Origin: ZC4RG29 sp035304385
GTDB taxonomy: Bacteria; Bacteroidota; Bacteroidia; Cytophagales; Cyclobacteriaceae
DNA: 64,000 bases
NCBI GenBank assembly: GCA_035304385.1
Contig: DATGQD010000045.1
Location: forward strand, 1-64,000
Direction: 5' to 3'
Below are positions 50,807 through 60,199 of this stretch, in pieces; the stretch's first letter is position 1, and the number at the start of each line of letters is the position of its first letter. The position numbers were made by a program, and so were the translations under genes. The notes below the pieces were generated by a model, which did no database searches, was not told where the DNA came from, and worked only from the letters and a program-made list of their open reading frames with translations.

Positions 50807-50963
50807 AAAGTCAGGTTGCCAGTTTGGCACGCATTTCCGCAATTCGATCTGCGTATGACTTGACCGTCTTTAGTGACAATAGTAATGCCAAGAGAGTTGT
50901 AAAAGAAGCAAAATTGTGCCAACTTTATTATTGGCGGCCGGACTTTTTACCAAACGCAGGCTC

Positions 50964-52928
50964 GTGAAACCTTACTTTTTAATCTGTTTAGCGGGTTTTT
51001 ACCTGCTGACCATCACGCCCCTGACTGCTCAACGACCGAAAACGAATTACAAGAAAGGGGGGGTGGTTCAGCTTGACGATAGTCTGACACACTACAGTCA
51101 ATCTGACATTTTTGATTTTCCGAATGTCAACCGGCTTAAGCGCTACCACAACGAAAGAGAACTCAATTCCATCCGCCAGTCCGAAGTGTCCGGCGACAGC
51201 GTGAAAGCATATGACGCGCTCCGGGCCTACGTGCGCAATTTCGGGATCGACAATTTTGTCACCGACACGCGGATGATATGGAAACTCGCGCGCCTTTCCG
51301 AGAAAGTCGGGCCACCCGGCGAGGCTATCCTGCTTTACAAACTTGCCCTCAAACATCATCGCCAGGGAAATCGCGATCAGATCGCCCGAGAACTCGACTC
51401 CCTCACGGTGAACGAACGTGATTATTTCGTACCGCTCGACTACTACTATGAACTGGTCCAGTATCGAAAAGAAATCGACACCCTCAGGCCCCCGCAGGGG
51501 GTTCTTCTAAACATCGGCGAATGGGTTAACTCCCCGAAAGCGGATTACGGCCCGACTATTGGTCCGGTCGATACCATCCTCCTGTTCACCTCCAAGCGGA
51601 ACAGAAACATCCAGTACACGGGTCACGGATACGACGAAGACCTTTTCTACACCGTGCGCTCCGGAGATGGCTGGTCGGAAGCCCGCGAATTCACAACCAT
51701 CAACACGGTCTATAACGAAGGATCCGCCTGCCTCAGCCACGATGGCAGTATGCTGTTCTTTGCGCGCTGCAACTCGCCGGATTCTCAGGGTAACTGCGAC
51801 CTCTTCGTGTCGTATCGCCTTAAAGACGGAACGTGGGGGAATACCAGGAACCTCGGACCGAACGTCAATTCGCCGGCGTGGGACTCTCATCCGTCCCTGT
51901 CGCATAACGGCGACACGCTGTTCTTCGCATCGGATCGCCTTGGTGGCTTTGGCCTCTCTGATATTTACTATTCCGTCCGCGACGCCAACGGAGAATGGCA
52001 GGAGGCGGTAAACGCCGGCCCGATCATCAACACCCAGGGCTTTGAAGTCAGCCCCTTCTTTCATCACCGGTTCAATGTGCTCTATTTTAGCTCCAACGGC
52101 CACCCGCTTAACTTTGGCGACTTCGACATCTATAAAGCCTACCGGCAGGGTTCAGGGTGGAGCGAACCCCTCAATGTGGGGCCGCTCGTCAACGGGGCGG
52201 GCAGCGAATATTACTTTACGATCGATTCGGAATCGAAAGATCTCTTTTACGCACGGTCGACAAGCGAGGACATAGAAAACCTCGATATCTACTCCTTCCC
52301 GGTACCTATGGGCGCCCAACCCGAAGCTGTTGCCAAACTGAAGGGTTCACTGACGAATGCACGAACCAAAGAGCCCATGCGTGGCATTGTAACGGTCATC
52401 GATCTGGACAAAGGTGTTGAAGTGGAACCCAAGTTCCTCCGACCCGACGGCTCGTTCGATTTTCGTTTGATCAACAAGCGCAACTACCTGCTCATCATAC
52501 AGGGTGACGACTTCTTCCGGATCGAAGAGTTGTTCTTCATGGACGGCGACGTGGAAATGCATCGCGAAGCTGAACCCATCGAAAGCAAGATCGCGTTTCA
52601 GTCGCTCGAATTCGAAAACGGCAAGGCCAACATCTTACCGGAAATGGAAAGCGACCTCACCAAGGTGGCAAACTTTCTGATCGACAATCCCAACTTCAAC
52701 ATCAAAATTTCCGGGCACACCGATTCGCAAGGCAACAAGGAATCCAATCTGCGGCTTTCACAGGCACGTGCCGACGCTATCAAAGCGTATCTCACCTACA
52801 CCTTCAAAATCGACCCCGACCGCATCGACGCGTATGGTTACGGAAGCGCCATCCCCATCGTGGATGAAAAGACCGACGAAGACAGACGGCTGAACAGAAG
52901 GGTTGAGTTTGAGATTATCCGGCAGTAG
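50964..52928 (+). CDS. PD40/CRD/OmpA envelope protein, PorE-like architecture
   Basis: 654 residues from GTG 50964, giving a signal peptide VKPYFLICLAGFYLLTITPLTA. An alpha-helical TPR-like N region (about 40-180) is followed by four or more PD40/WD40-like blades (ITYTG.GYDEDLF..R..DGWSE; CLSHDGSMLFFAR; HPSLSHNGDTLFFASDRLGGFGLSDIYY), a carboxypeptidase-regulatory-like domain (KLKGSLTNARTKEPMRGIVTVIDLDKG) and a C-terminal OmpA domain (GHTDSQGNKESNLRLSQARADAIKAYL...RLNRRVEFEI). PorE of T9SS has the same order. Other Bacteroidota OmpA/PD40 proteins do too, so the T9SS role is inference, although porQ is nearby. Divergent from lon. Confidence 0.85.
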   Translation: MKPYFLICLAGFYLLTITPLTAQRPKTNYKKGGVVQLDDSLTHYSQSDIFDFPNVNRLKRYHNERELNSIRQSEVSGDSVKAYDALRAYVRNFGIDNFVTDTRMIWKLARLSEKVGPPGEAILLYKLALKHHRQGNRDQIARELDSLTVNERDYFVPLDYYYELVQYRKEIDTLRPPQGVLLNIGEWVNSPKADYGPTIGPVDTILLFTSKRNRNIQYTGHGYDEDLFYTVRSGDGWSEAREFTTINTVYNEGSACLSHDGSMLFFARCNSPDSQGNCDLFVSYRLKDGTWGNTRNLGPNVNSPAWDSHPSLSHNGDTLFFASDRLGGFGLSDIYYSVRDANGEWQEAVNAGPIINTQGFEVSPFFHHRFNVLYFSSNGHPLNFGDFDIYKAYRQGSGWSEPLNVGPLVNGAGSEYYFTIDSESKDLFYARSTSEDIENLDIYSFPVPMGAQPEAVAKLKGSLTNARTKEPMRGIVTVIDLDKGVEVEPKFLRPDGSFDFRLINKRNYLLIIQGDDFFRIEELFFMDGDVEMHREAEPIESKIAFQSLEFENGKANILPEMESDLTKVANFLIDNPNFNIKISGHTDSQGNKESNLRLSQARADAIKAYLTYTFKIDPDRIDAYGYGSAIPIVDEKTDEDRRLNRRVEFEIIRQ

Positions 52929-52988
52929 TGCAGGGAAGTCCCCGGGGTCACGGAAACTCTGTGGTGAAAAAAAGCTGACGGATTTTTC

Positions 52989-54296
52989 TCAGTTAACCGT
53001 AAATATCTTGATGATATCGTTGGCGAAGATGAAGACCATGAGGGCGAGGAGAAAGACCATCCCGACCTTTTGCGCGTTTTCCAGGAACTTGTCAGACGGC
53101 TTTCGTCCGGAGATCATTTCAAACGTGAGGAACATAACATGACCGCCATCCAGCGCGGGAATGGGCAGCAGGTTCATGAAAGCCAGAACCAGCGACAGCA
53201 GCCCGGTGATGGTCCAGAAGCGGGGCCACTCCCAGGTAGGGCCGTAAAACTGCGCCATGCCTATCGGGCCTGAAATATTTTTCTGGAAGGACAGCTCGCC
53301 GCGGAAAATCTTTCCGAACGCCATGATCTGAGTGTAGAGTGTTGTGAAGGCCTCGCGCGTTCCGACACCGATCGATGACAGGAGCGAGTACTCCACTGCA
53401 ACCTGCGCTTTTGGACTGAACCCAATGAGGCGTTGTGCACCGAACTCTTCTTCAAAGCGAAGCACCTCGCCGTCGCGTATTACCGCGAAGGACACTTTAT
53501 TACCCTCCGATTCCCGAATGGCGCGTGTGATGTCGTCCCAGTATTCAACCTTTTGCCCCTGCACTTCAATCACGCGGTCGCCATACTGCAGTCCGACTTT
53601 CTCGGCTATCGAGCCTGGGGCGACCTTTCCCACTTCCGCCGGCAGGCGGAAGCTAATAAACTCCATGTCCTTCTTGAACTTCTCAATGAAGTCATGCGGT
53701 ACCGGTATTTCAACCAACTTTCCGCCGCGGTCGACTGTAAAAGAGGCGTTGGAAGCAATCAGGTTGTTTGGCCTGAGGATGTCGAGATAGTCGTAAAAAT
53801 CCTTACCATTTATTTTTACAATCTTATCTCCCTCCTGGAAGCCGAGGTCCTTCGCCAGCGGACCGATCTCTACTTTTCCTGCCCGGTTGATGTCGTCCTT
53901 TGACATATAGACGTCACCCATAAAATAAGTAAGGCCGATAAAGATCAGGATGCCGACGACGACGTTTACTGCAATGCCGCCGAGCATGACGATCAGGCGT
54001 TGCCAGGCGGGCTTACTCCGAAATTCGTACGGTTTCGGTGGCTCCTTCATGGCGTCGGTGTCGAGCGATTCGTCGATCATCCCTGAGATTTTCACATAGC
54101 CTCCGAGCGGAATAGCGCTTACTGCATACTCCGTTTCACCCTTCCGGAACGACCACAGCTTGGGTGGGAAGCCAATTGAGAACTGCTCTACGCGCATACC
54201 AAAGTACTTTGCCGCCAGCAGGTGTCCCAACTCGTGCACCGCCACCAGGAATGAAAGGCTCAGCAACAGCTGGCCTACCGAAATCATTATATCCAT
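52989..54296 (-). CDS. rseP: RIP metalloprotease RseP (site-2 protease)
   Basis: 435 residues. HELGH in the first helix (VAVHELGHLLAAKYFGMRVEQFSIGFPP, H21/H25), the PDZ domain at about 200-280 (VAPGSIAEKVGLQYGDRVIEVQGQKVEYWDDITRAI), NLLPIPALDGGHV (second zinc ligand) and FTLEM-like C-terminal helices. RseP cleaves membrane anti-sigma factors and leftover signal peptides. The ATG overlaps the dxr stop by one nucleotide (TGATG), the usual order dxr-rseP of many bacteria. Confidence 0.96.
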   Translation of the reverse strand: MDIMISVGQLLLSLSFLVAVHELGHLLAAKYFGMRVEQFSIGFPPKLWSFRKGETEYAVSAIPLGGYVKISGMIDESLDTDAMKEPPKPYEFRSKPAWQRLIVMLGGIAVNVVVGILIFIGLTYFMGDVYMSKDDINRAGKVEIGPLAKDLGFQEGDKIVKINGKDFYDYLDILRPNNLIASNASFTVDRGGKLVEIPVPHDFIEKFKKDMEFISFRLPAEVGKVAPGSIAEKVGLQYGDRVIEVQGQKVEYWDDITRAIRESEGNKVSFAVIRDGEVLRFEEEFGAQRLIGFSPKAQVAVEYSLLSSIGVGTREAFTTLYTQIMAFGKIFRGELSFQKNISGPIGMAQFYGPTWEWPRFWTITGLLSLVLAFMNLLPIPALDGGHVMFLTFEMISGRKPSDKFLENAQKVGMVFLLALMVFIFANDIIKIFTVN

Positions 54297-55480
54297 CAGT
54301 TAATAAGTTCTAGAGCTTTGATCCGCGTCTGTTTGTCCGTCTCCATATAATCCTCAAAGCCCGGATCCTTGATATAATCCATTTTGATCAAACATTGTTC
54401 CACGACCTCAGGCATTTGCAGGAAGCCGATTTTTTCTTCCAGGAAGCACCTTACGGCGACCTCGTTAGCAGCGTTGAGGACACAGGGCATGTTGCCTCCC
54501 CGGTTAAGCGCTTCAAAGGCTAATGCAAGATTACGGAAAGTTTTCGTATCGGGTTGTTCAAATGTCAGCGACGGGTACCGGGAGATATCAAAACGGGGGA
54601 AATCTGCCTTTAAACGCGCAGGATAGGCCAGGGCAAACTGGATGGGCACACGCATGTCCGGCAGGCCCATTTGGGCTTTGATCGACCCATCTTCGAACTG
54701 CACCATCGAATGGATGATGGATTGGGGGTGGACGACCACCTCCACCTGTGACGGTTCCAGGCCAAAAAGCCACTTGGCCTCGATCGCCTCAAGGCCTTTG
54801 TTCATGAGCGTGGCCGAGTCAATCGTCACCTTGGAGCCCATGTTCCAATTCGGGTGCTTCAGCGCCTCCGCACTGGTGACGGCGGTCAGCTCCGATCGTG
54901 TTTTTCCCCGGAAGGGCCCTCCCGAGGCAGTCAGGATGACCTTTTCGATGCGGTTGTGAAATTCTCCCGTAATGCATTGAAATATCGCCGAATGCTCCGA
55001 GTCGATAGGCAGGATGTTGACACCCCGATCACGCGCCAACCGGGTCACCAGGTCACCGGCCACGACAAGCGTTTCCTTATTCGCCAGCGCAATGGTTTTG
55101 CCGGCTTCGATAGCCCGCAGCGTCGGCAGCAGGCCGCTGTATCCTACCAACGCGGTAAGCACCAGGTCGATGGTGTCCATATCGACCACAGACGCTACCG
55201 CAGCGTCGCCCGAGTAGACCTTAATGTGCAGCGGTTCCAGGGCCGCCTTCACGGGTGCCGCCAGGTTAGGATCTGCGATGACTACGGCGTTAGGCCGGAA
55301 CCTGGTGGCCTGTTGGATGAGCAATTCGGCATTTCGGTTTGCCGTAAGCACCTCCACCTGGAAGTAATTTTCGTGAAGGGCAATGACTTCGAGCGCCTGG
55401 GTCCCGATGGATCCCGTAGATCCTAAAATGGCTATGCGCTTTTTTGTGGTATCCTGTTCCTGTGTGTATGGGGTCTTCAT
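54296..55480 (-). CDS. dxr: 1-deoxy-D-xylulose 5-phosphate reductoisomerase
   Basis: 394 residues. NADPH loop ILGSTGSIGTQALEVI (near residues 18-33), ALANKETLVVAGDLV, PIDSEHSAIFQCI with the metal site, SGGPFRGKTR and HPNWNMGSKVTIDSATLMNKGLE are all Dxr motifs, followed by the C-terminal domain with LPCVLNAANEVA. Catalyses the second step of the MEP pathway. 7 bp downstream of the GH3 gene and overlapping rseP. High confidence. Confidence 0.97.
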   Translation of the reverse strand: MKTPYTQEQDTTKKRIAILGSTGSIGTQALEVIALHENYFQVEVLTANRNAELLIQQATRFRPNAVVIADPNLAAPVKAALEPLHIKVYSGDAAVASVVDMDTIDLVLTALVGYSGLLPTLRAIEAGKTIALANKETLVVAGDLVTRLARDRGVNILPIDSEHSAIFQCITGEFHNRIEKVILTASGGPFRGKTRSELTAVTSAEALKHPNWNMGSKVTIDSATLMNKGLEAIEAKWLFGLEPSQVEVVVHPQSIIHSMVQFEDGSIKAQMGLPDMRVPIQFALAYPARLKADFPRFDISRYPSLTFEQPDTKTFRNLALAFEALNRGGNMPCVLNAANEVAVRCFLEEKIGFLQMPEVVEQCLIKMDYIKDPGFEDYMETDKQTRIKALELIN

Positions 55481-55487
55481 GAGCGGC

Positions 55488-56987
55488 TCAATACGATACA
55501 GTCTTCAAAAGTTCGTCGGCTATGGACCTGTCGTTAGCCAACCGCGGCACCTTATTTTGTCCACCCAGCTTACCCTTCGATCGCATATAATCAATAAAAG
55601 CATTCCTTGGCAGTTGCACAAGCTTCAGTGTGCGGAGTATACTCCCGCTGATCAAATCGTCGTAGTAGGTATTTAGTTCACGCAATTGATTGTCGAGTTC
55701 AAGCGCGAACGCTTCAGGATCTGCGGGTGGAACGGCGAATTCCACGAGCCACTCATGGTGGGGCAGCCCTTCGTCAGGTGTAACCCGTGGCGCCACCGTA
55801 TATTCTACAACGGAAACGGGAGGAAATTTCTCCATGGTCTTCTGCATAGCCTTTTCGATCTCTTCACCGATCACGTGCTCTCCGAAAGCCGATATAAAGT
55901 GTTTTATGCGACCGGTGACCCGCACGCGGTAAGGGTTCTTCGAAACGAAACGGACGGTGTCGCCGATGGAATAGCCCCACAGACCCGCATTACTGTTAAT
56001 GACGACCGCATACTGACGACCGAGTTCCACTTCCTCAATGGTGAGCCGTGTCGGATTTTCGGTTCCGTATTCATCCAGCGGGATGAATTCGAAAAAGATT
56101 CCGCTGTTCAGCAGCAACAACAATCCTTCATCGTGTTGTGAATCCTGGTATGCGAGAAAGCCCTCTGAGGCAGGATATGTCTCGATCGAGTCGACAGGCC
56201 CTCCTATTGTATCGAACAGTTTAGCGCGATAAGGTTCGAAGTTGACCCCGCCATATACGAACATTGAAAATCCGGGAAAGACATCGACGATGGGCTTGCC
56301 GGTCCGCTCAACGATCCGGTCAAAATACATCTGCACCCAGGGCGGTATACCTGAGATGAGCGTCATGTTTGCCTTCAGGGTTTCATCGATGATCCGTTCC
56401 AGCTTTTCTTCCCAGTCGTCAATACAATTGGTTTCATACGACGGATATTGGTTGCTGCGCAAATAGCCCGGTACGTGATGATTGACAATGCCGGAAAGTC
56501 GGCCGGTTTTTATTCCTGAAGTCTCGGTGAGTTCAGGGCTTCCCGAGAGGAAGATCAGGCCGCCGTCGAGGAACGAGGCTTTGCCGGTCTGGTGTACGTA
56601 GCTCAGCAAGGCATTGCGCGCGCTGTTGATGTGGTTGGGTATTGATTCCCGGGTTATCGGGATATACTTGGTACCGGAGGTGGTACCCGATGTTTTGGCA
56701 AAATACAGCGGACGCCCCTTCCACAGAACATCGGCCTCTCCCCTGACGACGCGATCGACGTACGGACGCAATCCTTCGTAATCGCGGACGGGCACCTGTT
56801 GCCTGAATTCCTCATGCGTTCGAATGCCGTCAAAGCCGTGATCTTTGCCAAACGCGGTATGCCCGGCGTCCCTGATCAGGCGTCGAAAAGTCTCTTGCTG
56901 ATAATACCCCGGCCGCTCGGACCACCGCTTCGTTTCTGATGCAATAAGGGCGGCAAACGGCCGGGCCAGGAAAGAACGAAATCCCAT
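55488..56987 (-). CDS. GH3-family adenylate-forming protein
   Basis: 499 residues from ATG 56987; a longer frame to 57041 adds 18 residues that do not match relatives. Bacteroidota GH3 start (MGFRSFLARPFAALIASETKRWSERPGYYQQETFRRLI), FAKTSGTTSGTKYIPITRESI (AMP-binding P loop), FEFIPLDEY and GHKEHFISAFGEHVIGEEIEKAM-like tail. In plants GH3 enzymes amidate acids via acyl-AMP; the bacterial substrate is unknown. Its stop lies 7 bp before the dxr start. Confidence 0.87.
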   Translation of the reverse strand: MGFRSFLARPFAALIASETKRWSERPGYYQQETFRRLIRDAGHTAFGKDHGFDGIRTHEEFRQQVPVRDYEGLRPYVDRVVRGEADVLWKGRPLYFAKTSGTTSGTKYIPITRESIPNHINSARNALLSYVHQTGKASFLDGGLIFLSGSPELTETSGIKTGRLSGIVNHHVPGYLRSNQYPSYETNCIDDWEEKLERIIDETLKANMTLISGIPPWVQMYFDRIVERTGKPIVDVFPGFSMFVYGGVNFEPYRAKLFDTIGGPVDSIETYPASEGFLAYQDSQHDEGLLLLLNSGIFFEFIPLDEYGTENPTRLTIEEVELGRQYAVVINSNAGLWGYSIGDTVRFVSKNPYRVRVTGRIKHFISAFGEHVIGEEIEKAMQKTMEKFPPVSVVEYTVAPRVTPDEGLPHHEWLVEFAVPPADPEAFALELDNQLRELNTYYDDLISGSILRTLKLVQLPRNAFIDYMRSKGKLGGQNKVPRLANDRSIADELLKTVSY

Positions 56988-57071
56988 AAGGCCGCAATTT
57001 AGCAATTTGCCAAGATTGCTCCCGGCAGGCCGAATACGCAAGTTTTTCTCACGAAAGCGGAGATGAAGTCA

Positions 57072-57079
57072 TACTTTTG
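57072..57079 (+). promoter_or_regulatory. Candidate -7 element (TACTTTTG) for the HtrA-like protease gene
   Basis: TACTTTTG matches TAnnTTTG, 50 bp before the ATG at 57130. The -33 region is only T-rich. Confidence 0.4.
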
Positions 57080-57129
57080 TTCACGCCATTACGTAAAACG
57101 TTGGTGCGTCCAATATCAATCGATTTGTT

Positions 57130-58593
57130 ATGAGACATTTCATCCTGGTTGTTATCGTAGCTTTTGGTGCTGGCCTGGCCGGCGCCTACACGTACTGCAA
57201 ATTCTATTTTGACAACACTGTAGAATCTTCACTCGACTCGATACGCATGTACGCATCCCGAACCAGCAACGCCTCCTCTGCCGAAACGCTGACGGAGCGG
57301 CCCACCGTTCCGGGCCCGGCTTCTGCTTCCGTTCGCCCGGACGCCGAGCCGGTCGACTTCAGCGACGCTGCCGCCCGCGCCGTGTCGAGTGTGGTGTATA
57401 TCAATAGCATCTCAAAGGGAATTTCGTATTCATATTGGGATTGGTTCTTTGGCGACGGACAGTCGAGCCGCACTCAAGTGAGTACGGGCTCAGGTGTGAT
57501 CTTCACTGCCGACGGGTATATCATCACCAACAATCACGTGGTGGAAGCGGCCGAACGACTTGAGGTAATTTACAACAAGCGCGCCTATCCTGCCACGCTG
57601 GTGGGAACCGATCCGTCCACCGATCTTGCCGTGCTCAAGATCGATGCGCAAAATCTTCCTGCCATCACATTGGGGAGCTCTGAAACGCTTCAGGTGGGTG
57701 AATGGGTAATCGCCGTGGGTAACCCCTTTAGTTTGTCGTCGACGGTCACAGCCGGAATCGTCAGCGCGAAAGGCAGACGCATCGGGATCCTGGAAGACCG
57801 CTTCCCGATTGAATCGTTCATACAGACCGACGCGGCCATCAACCCGGGTAACTCCGGCGGGGCGTTGGTCAACAAAGCCGGTGAGCTGGTGGGCATCAAT
57901 TCCGCCATCCTTTCGAGAACCGGTTCTTACACCGGGTATGCTTTCGCCATCCCCGTCGACATCGTGAAGAAGGTATACACCGATCTGGTAAAATACGGTG
58001 TTGTGCAAAGGGCGATCTTCGGTGCACGGGCGATCGAATACAACTACGAAAACGCAAGAAAATACAACATCAAGAGCAGCGACATACCATTCGACGGCGT
58101 ATTACTGGAAAGTCTCGATCGCGACGGACCTGCGATCCGTGCCGACCTGAAGCCGGGCGATATCGTCACCCGTATCGACGAAACGCCGATCAGCACGCAG
58201 AGCGCCTTTGAAGAAAAACTCAGCTATCACTATCCGGGCGACAAGATCACCGTGCATTACATCCGCGACGGTAAACCGCGGCGAACAGTAGTGACGCTCG
58301 TGAACAAGAACGGAACCACCGATTTCATCCGTCGCCACATTGTAACTTCCGACGAACTGGGGGCGAACCTTGAAGCCACCGATTACGGCGTCAAAGTGTT
58401 TCAGATGAAAGACAACAGCATTCTGAGGCGCATTGGCGTGCCGGAAAACTTTACCATCGTGGCCATTAACAGGGTACGCGTGAAGGAACCGGACGAAGTA
58501 ATCGACTTTTTCGGACGCTACAAAGGCCGCGGTTACATCTACGGCATCAACAGCCAGGGGCAGCAGGTAGAATTGAACTTCGCGCTGCGGTAG
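57130..58593 (+). CDS. DegP/HtrA-family periplasmic serine protease
   Basis: 487 residues. An N-terminal membrane segment (about 3-20) can serve as signal or anchor. The trypsin-like domain has the triad H136 (NNHVVEA), D165 (STDLAVLK) and S242 (INPGNSGGALVN). Two PDZ-like domains follow (about 310-400: FDGVLLESLDRDGPAIRADLKPGDIVTRIDETPISTQ; about 400-487). DegP-type proteases degrade misfolded envelope proteins. Converges on dnaA with a 3-bp gap. The second PDZ-like domain is divergent. Likely target is stress-damaged OM protein, by family. Confidence 0.93.
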   Translation: MRHFILVVIVAFGAGLAGAYTYCKFYFDNTVESSLDSIRMYASRTSNASSAETLTERPTVPGPASASVRPDAEPVDFSDAAARAVSSVVYINSISKGISYSYWDWFFGDGQSSRTQVSTGSGVIFTADGYIITNNHVVEAAERLEVIYNKRAYPATLVGTDPSTDLAVLKIDAQNLPAITLGSSETLQVGEWVIAVGNPFSLSSTVTAGIVSAKGRRIGILEDRFPIESFIQTDAAINPGNSGGALVNKAGELVGINSAILSRTGSYTGYAFAIPVDIVKKVYTDLVKYGVVQRAIFGARAIEYNYENARKYNIKSSDIPFDGVLLESLDRDGPAIRADLKPGDIVTRIDETPISTQSAFEEKLSYHYPGDKITVHYIRDGKPRRTVVTLVNKNGTTDFIRRHIVTSDELGANLEATDYGVKVFQMKDNSILRRIGVPENFTIVAINRVRVKEPDEVIDFFGRYKGRGYIYGINSQGQQVELNFALR

Positions 58594-58596
58594 GAA

Positions 58597-60024
58597 TCAC
58601 ATCCGCATTTTCAGCTTCTTGCCGAGTTCTTCCACAGAGGCCCTGAAGTTCATGTCCGTCTTCATCATGTCTTCAACCGATTCGAGTGCGTGGATCACGG
58701 TGCTGTGATCCCGACCGCCGAAGTTTTCACCGATGAGGGCCAGTGTAAGCTGAGTATAGCGCTTGCAGAAATACATCGCCACCTGGCGCGGAATGACGAA
58801 CTCGCGCTTTTTGAGTTTGCCCTTCAACGCTTCCAGGTCGACCTTGAAGTATTCAGACACTGTCTTTTGAATGAAATCGACGCTAACGTCGGTCTGGATC
58901 TCCTTGATGATGTTTTTCATCACCTCTTTGGCCAGCTCGAGATCGATTTCCTTCTTTAACAGGGTGGCATGGAAAATCAGGGAATTGAGCACCCCTTCCA
59001 TGTCACGAAGGTTGGTGTCGACTGAGTATGCGAGATATTCAGCCACTTCCGTGGGAATCTCGATACCGTCGGCCTTCATTTTCCGGTTGATGATCACCAG
59101 TTTCGTTTCGAAATCCGGCTCCTGCAGATCGGCAGTAAGTCCCCACTTGAACCGCGACAAGAGGCGCTCCTGGAAGCCCTTCATATCACGGGGCGGGCAA
59201 TCACTGGTCATAATGATTTGCTTTCCGCTTTGATGCAGCTGGTTGAAGATATGGAAGAACATCTCCTGAGTCTTCTCCCGGCCCGCAAGGAACTGCACGT
59301 CGTCGAGTATGAGAAGATCGACTTGCAGGTAGAAGTTCTGGAAGTCCTGCAGCTTATTATTCTGCAAAGCATCCAGGAACTGGTTGGTGAAGTCGTTCTG
59401 GTCGACGTAAAGGACTATCTTATTGGGAAGGTTGTTCTTAATGTCGTTGCCGATGGCCTGAACGAGGTGTGTTTTGCCCACGCCCACTCCGCCATACAGC
59501 ATGAGCGGATTGAAAGACGTCACTCCGGGTTTCTTGGACACCGCAACGCCCGCAGAACGTGCAAGCCGATTACAATCGCCTTCCACAAAATTGTCAAATG
59601 TATAATTCGGGTTTAACCTCGAATTGATGGTTTGCGGATTGAGCGCTTTATAGGTAAACGGCGAATAATCATCTGTAGAAGAAACACTGTTGACAGCACT
59701 TCGCCGGAGCGTGTTGGGATAATTTACCGCAACAGGCGGATGTGTCTGGTTGCCGCTGTCAACGATCACTGAATATTCAAGACGCCCTGTAGGACCGAGT
59801 ACTGTATGTATGGCTTTTCGTAATACAGGTACATAGTTCTCTTCAAGCCATTCGTAAAAGAACTGAGAAGGAACCTGAATGGTGAGCACGTCACCATCTA
59901 CACGCAAAGGCACAATGGGTTTGAACCAGGTGTTGAAATTGTCTACTTCGACCTGTTCACGAATAACTTCCAGACAGTCATTCCAAACAGTGCCGTAAGT
60001 TACTTCCATTGATTGTACGTTCAT
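58597..60024 (-). CDS. dnaA: Chromosomal replication initiator DnaA
   Basis: 475 residues. N-terminal domain I (TVWNDCLEVIREQVEVDNFNTWFKPI), linker, AAA+ with Walker A YGGVGVGKTHL (about 177-187), Walker B LLILDDVQFLAGREKTQEMFFHIFN and DCPPRDMKGFQERLLSRFKWGL, and the C-terminal helix-turn-helix GENFGGRDHSTVIHALESV that binds TTATNCACA boxes. Start at ATG 60024 or 60009. The 175-bp upstream gap is AT-rich with an inverted repeat, but I find no array of DnaA boxes. No dnaN or recF follows; dnaA stands alone, as in many Bacteroidota. Confidence 0.97.
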   Translation of the reverse strand: MNVQSMEVTYGTVWNDCLEVIREQVEVDNFNTWFKPIVPLRVDGDVLTIQVPSQFFYEWLEENYVPVLRKAIHTVLGPTGRLEYSVIVDSGNQTHPPVAVNYPNTLRRSAVNSVSSTDDYSPFTYKALNPQTINSRLNPNYTFDNFVEGDCNRLARSAGVAVSKKPGVTSFNPLMLYGGVGVGKTHLVQAIGNDIKNNLPNKIVLYVDQNDFTNQFLDALQNNKLQDFQNFYLQVDLLILDDVQFLAGREKTQEMFFHIFNQLHQSGKQIIMTSDCPPRDMKGFQERLLSRFKWGLTADLQEPDFETKLVIINRKMKADGIEIPTEVAEYLAYSVDTNLRDMEGVLNSLIFHATLLKKEIDLELAKEVMKNIIKEIQTDVSVDFIQKTVSEYFKVDLEALKGKLKKREFVIPRQVAMYFCKRYTQLTLALIGENFGGRDHSTVIHALESVEDMMKTDMNFRASVEELGKKLKMRM

Positions 60025-60084
60025 TTTGGTAAGGGCTCCGATATCGGGGGCAAGGGAGACAAAGATGGGGAAAAAGAGTTTAAG

Positions 60085-60110
60085 AAATCAAGGTCAAAAC
60101 GACTTGATTT
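60085..60110. repeat. Inverted repeat upstream of dnaA
   Basis: AAATCAAG (60085-60092) and CTTGATTT (60103-60110), 10-nt loop, in the AT-rich gap between the divergent dnaA and mutA genes. It may be an operator. Confidence 0.5.
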
Positions 60111-60199
60111 TCTCGAAAAAAAACCATTAATAAAATTCAGAAAAAAAGACAACAGCCTGAGAAAAGATGGCTAAAATTGAAGATGTTTAACACATCGTT

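Noticed and set aside
60025..60199. Replication origin next to dnaA
   Set aside because: Only one weak TTTAACACA match and no box cluster. dnaA is often away from oriC in this phylum.
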